Of a DNA stretch of 64,000 nt, positions 59,601 to 64,000 are shown one piece after another. Position 1 is the first letter of the stretch. Each line of letters opens with the position of its first letter. Both the position numbers and the translations under genes were made by a program. The DNA is from Phoronis australis. Its lineage: Eukaryota > Phoronida > Phoronidae. The stretch is taken from the NCBI GenBank assembly GCA_002633005.1, contig NMRA01000238.1:310001-374000 (forward strand), read 5' to 3'. A model generated the notes under the pieces. The model saw only the letters and a list, made by a program, of their open reading frames with translations, was not told the origin of the DNA and did no database searches.

Positions 59601-62600
59601 GTCAGTCAAAGTTGGGCAGTGGAAAGACAGCTTTCATTGACCAATTGAGAGAGTTGAGAGACTCTAATTCAGGGGTGCGGGAGGTAACTGAAGAGAGTAT
59701 GGACACTAGCAGGAACTCTGTCAGGGAGCAAAATCCTCCGGCGGGTTTGTCGCATGATGTCACAGCAAGAGGGTCTGAGAGGATTATTGAGCAGAACTTG
59801 ACTGCAGCACCCACAGACGCATCAAGTGTGCTTCCTGATTCAACCAATGCTGTTCATAGCAAGGAGAAATTTGTACGCTCGTTGTCGGACACTTGGACTA
59901 CAAGTGCAGACTCAAAACCATTTAAAGAAAAAACCTTCGTGGAACTGAAGAATACACCTACTTCACCACAGCAAGTGTCTTCCGACAGAAAATCTCCATC
60001 AAAGACTGAAGTCGCCGATGCAAACTCTAGCTATAATGAAACAAACCCAGAATTCATGCAGGTTCATCATCCTAGCGACATATTTGAGAAGCTTTATATG
60101 AAACCATCCATGGATGATGCAGCCAGTGTAAGCTTAGTACCACAGCCAAGCAAACAAGAACCAGTTGTTTCTAAAAACATTGCAGGGTTACCACCTCGCC
60201 CTAAATCTTCAAAACCTCCATCTATCAGAAGTCAGGCTAACTTCAGACCCCAAATTAACCACCACAAGGGCAATTTTGCAGAGGTCAAAGTTGAGGACGG
60301 GGTCAGAGAAAAGGTGAAGAATTGTTTAAATTTTTTAAAATCAAAATAAATGTTGCTTTTTTAGAAGGTCAAAAATAATTCATCGGTTAGTTTTAGTCTG
60401 AGATTTTTTTAATAAAGATGTGGGGAGCTAGTGTATGTTAAATATAGTGTTTTGAATATAAAAATACCCATAGAGATCTGTTAAGTTATGTGGGTGAATA
60501 CTTTTTATTATTTCTTTTATTGGTGGTTGAAAAACCTAGTCCATCTGGTATACCTAATTTTGCTCTGGATAATTTTTCAATTGATTGCCGGGTCTTTCAA
60601 AAACCAGCTTTATTTGTTTCAAGGTGCATTTGCGCACATGTTTTTCAGTTCTTTTGCATTGATCTTTAGAGACATTTGGATAGGAAGCTCATGTTTATAA
60701 GTCAACTCATTGTTTTGTGTGTTTTCACAATTTTTCAAGACTTATCCACATAATAAAGTTTTGTTTTTGTACCATAGATGCAAGCGAATTCCATTTTAGT
60801 TCTGAGTTTTTTGATAGTTGTCATTGAACTTTTATTAACTGTTACCACATGTAACACAGTTGATAACGTTGAGTTGTACCACAGGACATGGACGAGATGT
60901 CCGACCATCCTTCTCTTGCAAACTCCGAGGCCTTGTCAGAAATGTTAAGCGTGGCAGAAGATGTTGATGAGAATGTGTTAACTCAGCAAGCTGTTGTTCA
61001 AGTCATGGACAGCCCTGAATCAAGGGTAAGAGTTGCACTCACAAAATGGTGTCACAGTATTACCATAGTACAATTGTCATACTAGTATTAGACATAAAAT
61101 AACATACTAATGGACTTGGTATCTGAAAAATGAGCTTGCCTTGGGTATCGGATCGGACACAATTATTACCATTTTGACTGTTGTCAGTGTTCAAAACCTG
61201 CATGTTTCACAATCTCTCAACTCTCCCCTAAAAGCATACATTTTTGGAATGTTTACATGTTGTTTGGCTAATATTTATAAAGGGGAACTGCAAACTTCTG
61301 AATTTTTGCTGGTATTTGTGCTAGAGTAAATATGTCTCCAACTCTCTGGTTTATTGTAGTTTTTACTAACAGCTAGTGTATTAATGTGTCATAATGATGT
61401 TACAATATGGCAAATTAATACACTAGCTAATGGCATCAACTTATTTGTTTCGAATTCTACCAGAAAAAAGCATAGTAATATTAAGGTATTCAATACCTTT
61501 TGGTCACACCCCTAAGTAACAAAGTACCCTCTGACTCTACGGTATTTACCCACAATGCTGCACTTTGAGAAGGCACTTTTCTCCCTGAATCCTCTGACTG
61601 ATCAAATGAGTGATTCATGTTTAGCACGCAATGAATTTGTTCTCAATCTCTGTTGTTCAGATGTACACTAGTCGACTGGGAAGGAAAAGCTCGTCTCGCG
61701 TAGGAAGTGCGTGTACGCAAGATTCAGACGGTGACAAAATCATTGAATGGAAGAAGGGAAACATGCTGGGAAAGGGTGCCTACGGAATGGTAAGATTACC
61801 CTATCCCTATTGGATGATCAACGCAGATAACAATTGAGCAGATGACGAAGAGAGCTATCATTAGCGTTGTTGTATTTTATTTCTACCTGAAGATGAAACA
61901 TGACCTGATTCAAAATATAGCCGTCATTTTATGTTGTTTTTTTTTGTTAATCTCCTTTATCATCATTGTCATTGGAAGATGACAATATAACAGGAATTTG
62001 AGAGTGTGTAATTAAGGTTGCACATAGACAGCACTGTCATGATTTCAGCCAATTTTAATTGGTTGAAATCGTGACAATTTAAAAATTGCAGAGATTAGAG
62101 GTCTAAAACCTGTGCCTACGTCAACTGCATTTGTGGTGTTTTCATTAGGCTACAGATAATGTTCTTTCATTTTGAATATGACAGAGCTTGTTTCTAATTG
62201 ATGTGGTAAACGTTTGATGGTATTCTTAATATCTAGAAGTAGTCATTTTGAGACATAATGATTCTAATACAGCACCTTGCCTGTGATGGAAGTAAACACC
62301 AGGAGAATGGAAAGTTTTGAACGTACTGAAATTTTTAAATGCATGAGAAAGTGTGCGTCTAATGGGGGCCAGCCTGTCCTACTCTGATAGGGGAGAGGTG
62401 TTGAAACTGGCTGACATTTAGAGAAGCATAGAAATTTGTTAGAAGCATTATGGCTGGAGAATTCAAACTGCTGTTTACAGTTACTGAAAATTTGTTGAAA
62501 ATTGACTGAAATTATTGATAAATCTCTGTTATTTTAATACCGATTATCACTTATGAAAATGTCAATAATTCATAGGTATGGTGTGGACTGACCAATGACG

Positions 62601-63908
62601 GTGAGCTGATAGCTGTTAAACAGATTGATTTGAATATTCATAACTGGGAGAAGGCGGAGCAAGAATATGATAAGATACAGGAAGAAGTAGACTTATTGAA
62701 GACACTCAAGCACAAGAACATTGTGGGGTACGTTGAAGTTTTACCGTAGCAAGGTTACACCTTACAGAAAAGAAGCTTGGAAATAACTAATCCAGTGTTC
62801 TAATCAGGTGTTTAGAACATGGAGAGCCACTTCACTTGAGTTTTATGCCACCACACTAAATCGGGTTGCCATGCTTATTTACGATCTTTGTTCTTAAACC
62901 CAGTTTCAGAATTCAGATATAAAAGGCCAAGGTAATTACTAGAAACAATAATTTCATGACTTCAATTCGCTCTCTGCCTATTTCTTATTTCCCTTGTGAA
63001 TCATTCACTTAATGAGTAAGACAATTTTCCAGGTCGAAAGTCTGAGAATATGTAATAATTTCATTGGGAATTTGTGGCAAATGCAACATGGCGTCTCCCT
63101 CAAGATTCATACGCCCTGCATGAAAGTAAGAGTAGGGATATGGATGTGATTAGGCAGAATAGTTCACATAACACAAACCTGTTGAAGGCAAACACATTGA
63201 AACAGAATTGTCAGTGAGCAAACTCTCTAATATATTCTTCATAATTCAAAGAGAATGATCTTATGATTTTAATTTTTTGTTTTCCAGATTCAAAATCAAA
63301 AGATGCTAAATATTTTGTTTCTTACACAGATTCCTGGGCACAAGTCTTGATGACAGTGTAGTAAGCATCTTCATGCAGTTTGTGCCAGGCGGATCTATAG
63401 CCACCGTATTGGCCAGGTTTGGAGCATTAGATGAGACGGTCTTCTGGAAATACACCAAACAGATACTGGAGGGAGTCGTGTACATTCACGCCAATGACGT
63501 TATTCACAGGTAACTTGTTATATCATTCACAATGTTGATTTTGATGGGCAACTCTTTCCTCGTAGATGTTCTGCAGCAAATGTCTGTGATATGTTGTGCA
63601 GGTGTGAAAACTTTAATCAAAAGAGATTAAAGCAGTAACAATATTTTTTTCAAAGATATTTGGTTTTGGTTCTTATGTGTAAAGTGATTTGCAAATTTTT
63701 ATTGTTGTTTCAGGGACATCAAGGGAGGAAATATCATGTTGATGCCAAATGGCGTCATCAAGTTGATTGACTTTGGCTGTGCCAAGCGACTGTGTCTTCA
63801 GCTCAGTGCTAGTCAGAGCAAGATTCTTAAGTCGATGCGTGGGACGCCATACTGGATGGCACCGGAGGTCATTATGGAAACTGGTCACGGCAAGAAGTCA
63901 GACATCTG
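44458..63908 (+). CDS. MAP3K19: MAP3K19 (YSK4)-type kinase with N-terminal ankyrin repeats, 3' end beyond window
   Basis: Twenty coding exons, all GT..AG and in phase: 44458-44646, 45914-46042, 46737-46928, 47253-47413, 47765-47880, 48662-48801, 49332-49586, 50023-50091 (optional), 50934-50976, 51745-51847, 52489-52700, 53395-53574, 54135-54299, 55004-55185, 55949-60313, 60885-61025, 61661-61789, 62576-62727, 63330-63509, 63714-63908. About 2,430 residues are encoded before the edge. Order: short Arg/Ser-rich start, ankyrin repeats (about 52-370), very long disordered Ser/Lys/Pro-rich middle, kinase domain from about 2,242. Kinase marks are GKGAYGM, IAVK, HRDIKGGN, DFG and GTPYWMAPE. KLIDFGCAKRL, FVPGGSI and EEVDLLK match MAP3K19/YSK4, a STE-group MAP3K reported to feed JNK/ERK/p38 signalling. 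The rest of the kinase lobe is outside the window. The ATG at 44458 is the first in-frame one after an in-frame TGA at 44440. Confidence 0.92.
45340..45790 (+). repeat. Dispersed repeat module A
   Basis: It begins near CCCATTAATGGGGTCTTGTG, parallel to CCATTAATTGGGTTCCGTGA at 11.48 kb. It continues with TTTTTAGTA, ATGACCAAATTT, ATCTCAAAAAGCTGTTACA and GTGGAACATTT in the same order. It lies in intron 1 of the coding part of the kinase gene. Confidence 0.65.
49148..49222 (+). repeat. 15-bp x 5 tandem repeat
   Basis: Unit ACAATAACTGGAGTT occurs five times. The second copy differs (ACAATAACTAGATTT) and the rest are identical. It lies about 110 bp upstream of the coding exon at 49332. Confidence 0.95.
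50023..50091 (+). other. Possible 23-residue cassette exon
   Basis: The stretch is flanked by acceptor GTTTCCAG and donor GAA|GTAATT. It is 69 bp long, phase 0 at both ends, and encodes a Trp/Tyr-rich peptide beginning GDNRRYWTLVYQ. Leaving it out also keeps the frame between 49586 and 50934. The donor is weaker than others in the gene. It fits an alternatively used exon, but it could be a chance frame. Confidence 0.5.
50934..55185 (+). other. Linker exons of the kinase gene (disordered, Ser/Pro/Arg-rich)
   Basis: Six exons (50934-50976, 51745-51847, 52489-52700, 53395-53574, 54135-54299, 55004-55185) join in frame. The encoded segment is low in hydrophobics and rich in S/T-P sites (SLTPLTERP, SSSPPPRLTPLRTPSG, IIPPTPTSQG), as expected of a phosphorylated disordered linker. 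No folded domain was recognised. One acceptor (52488) has a second AG two bases later; using that one would shift the frame into a stop. Confidence 0.85.
54375..54749. mobile_element. Inverted pair of tRNA-derived elements (foldback element) in an intron
   Basis: Arms 54375-54484 and 54640-54749 are 110 bp each and are near-perfect reverse complements. Each is a tRNA-like sequence. On minus, the left arm has GGTTCGATTCC (perfect B box) and a 5-bp anticodon-type stem around CCAGCAA. On plus, the right arm has TAGCTCAGTGG (perfect A box). Acceptor and T stems do not pair properly and U33 is replaced by C, so these are not functional tRNA genes. Between the arms lie two ~65-bp direct copies starting CCCGTGTGGAAA. 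CTGACTTATATT occurs at 54320 and 54750 and may be a target duplication. Confidence 0.8.
55186..55948 (+). other. Intron before the giant exon
   Basis: The donor AAG|GTGACT and acceptor TTTCACAG flank AT-rich sequence with nothing recognisable. Confidence 0.7.
55949..60313 (+). other. 4,365-bp exon encoding the long disordered middle of the kinase
   Basis: A single open exon of 1,455 codons. It is dominated by Ser, Lys, Thr, Pro and Asn with many SPxK/SPSK-like sites (GSPEKS, ISPKISPK, SPSKSPKK, ISPRKTK). A strongly basic run at about 58873-58917 (RKRRNVKKRKKKGQ) is a candidate nuclear localisation signal. Just after it is a better-ordered segment (GWHIETHCNDKSDVIAVGLAD), followed by MLKRYHEFGDQNLIPQTL and an acidic part (LRESDDDYVPMSEHDSEFS). 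It ends LPPRPKSSKPPS.., then GAGAAAAG|GTGAAG. If that donor is not used, the frame continues 11 codons to TAA at 60347. The human protein's middle is also long and poorly conserved, but much shorter. Confidence 0.85.
60411..60416 (+). terminator. Candidate intronic poly(A) signal
   Basis: AATAAA 62 bp after the read-through stop TAA (60347-60349), followed by a G/T-rich stretch (TGTGGGGAGCTAGTGTATG). This is the normal layout of a cleavage site. A second AATAAA occurs near 60752. Use of either with intron retention would give a transcript lacking the kinase exons. Confidence 0.4.
60885..61025 (+). other. Acidic 47-residue exon before the kinase domain
   Basis: It is phase 0 at both ends, with acceptor TACCACAG and donor AGG|GTAAGA. 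It encodes a Glu/Asp-rich, helix-prone segment (DMDEMSDHPSL.. EALSEMLSVAEDVDENV). The segment immediately N-terminal to the human kinase domain is likewise acidic and helical. Confidence 0.85.
61371..61428. repeat. Perfect 15-bp inverted repeat in intron
   Basis: AGCTAGTGTATTAAT at 61371-61385 and ATTAATACACTAGCT at 61414-61428 are exact reverse complements with a 28-bp loop. It may be a short foldback element. Confidence 0.8.
61790..62575 (+). other. Intron between kinase exons, with hairpin
   Basis: This intron splits the glycine loop just after GKGAYGM. It contains the 62.04-kb hairpin described separately and otherwise nothing recognisable. Confidence 0.7.
62036..62075. repeat. 18-bp stem, 4-nt loop hairpin
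   Basis: GTCATGATTTCAGCCAAT (62036-62053) and ATTGGTTGAAATCGTGAC (62058-62075) pair along 18 positions. The two non-complementary positions would be G-U pairs in at least one RNA strand. The loop is TTTA. The outer bases add one more pair. Confidence 0.8.
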
Positions 63909-64000
63909 GTGAGAAAGCAGAATTATGAAGTTGTGTCATCCTTGAAAAATCAGCAATAGAAAATAACATCTGGGATATGGCTTTCTTGAAGAAAATCCAG

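Larger units (their letters stand above)
61661..63908 (+). other. Kinase-domain exons (N-lobe to activation segment)
   Basis: Exons 61661-61789, 62576-62727, 63330-63509 and 63714-63908 encode, in order, the glycine loop (GKGAYGM), the ATP-anchoring IAVK lysine, the C-helix (EEVDLLKTLKHKNIVGFLG), the hinge region (IFMQFVPGGS), the catalytic loop HRDIKGGN, the magnesium DFG and the activation segment ending GTPYWMAPE. All catalytic residues needed for activity are present, so the enzyme should be active. The last exon ends TG|GTGAGA, splitting the Trp codon of SDIW. The next exon is outside the window. Confidence 0.95.

Overview
The window is animal nuclear DNA: split genes with GT..AG introns, AT-rich intergenic sequence, degenerate repeats and no operons. 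The proteins recognised (an SH3YL1 orthologue and a MAP3K19/YSK4-type kinase) point to a metazoan. The relatively short introns, the repeat types and an ankyrin-bearing MAP3K19 suggest a marine invertebrate, perhaps a deuterostome such as an acorn worm, echinoderm or lancelet. The species cannot be fixed from sequence alone.

Layout. (1) 1-7295: intergenic, no supported gene, several small repeats including CRE-bearing duplicated units and a 52-bp-arm hairpin. (2) 7296-12687, minus strand: a two-exon gene for an unrecognised 468-aa protein with a C-terminal cysteine-rich zinc-binding-like module. (3) 12688-21097: intergenic, rich in dispersed and tandem repeats (CTCF-like motif repeats, a perfect 5 x 32 bp array). 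(4) 21098-26763, minus strand: SH3YL1 in eight coding exons (398 aa; SYLF lipid-binding domain plus C-terminal SH3). (5) 26764-30016: the upstream interval between SH3YL1 and the next gene, holding a ~700-bp tandem segmental duplication and a likely promoter near 29.9-30.0 kb. (6) 30017-44438: long gene-poor stretch, probably the first intron of the next gene, with copies of an unclassified dispersed repeat and a clean non-autonomous DNA transposon. (7) 44458 to beyond the right edge, plus strand: a MAP3K19-type kinase gene of at least 20 coding exons, encoding ankyrin repeats, a very long disordered middle (one 4.4-kb exon) and a C-terminal kinase domain cut by the window end.

The exon models were built by hand. 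All coding joins in the three genes keep frame and use GT..AG sites, which is strong internal support. SH3YL1 and the MAP3K19-like gene are divergently oriented. Nothing in the window amounts to a clear new biological system. The most interesting points are the ankyrin-MAP3K19 architecture with a possible kinase-less transcript ending in an intronic poly(A) site, the duplicated block upstream of SH3YL1, the inverted pair of tRNA-derived elements, the transposon with intact ends, and an uncharacterised multi-module repeat family.
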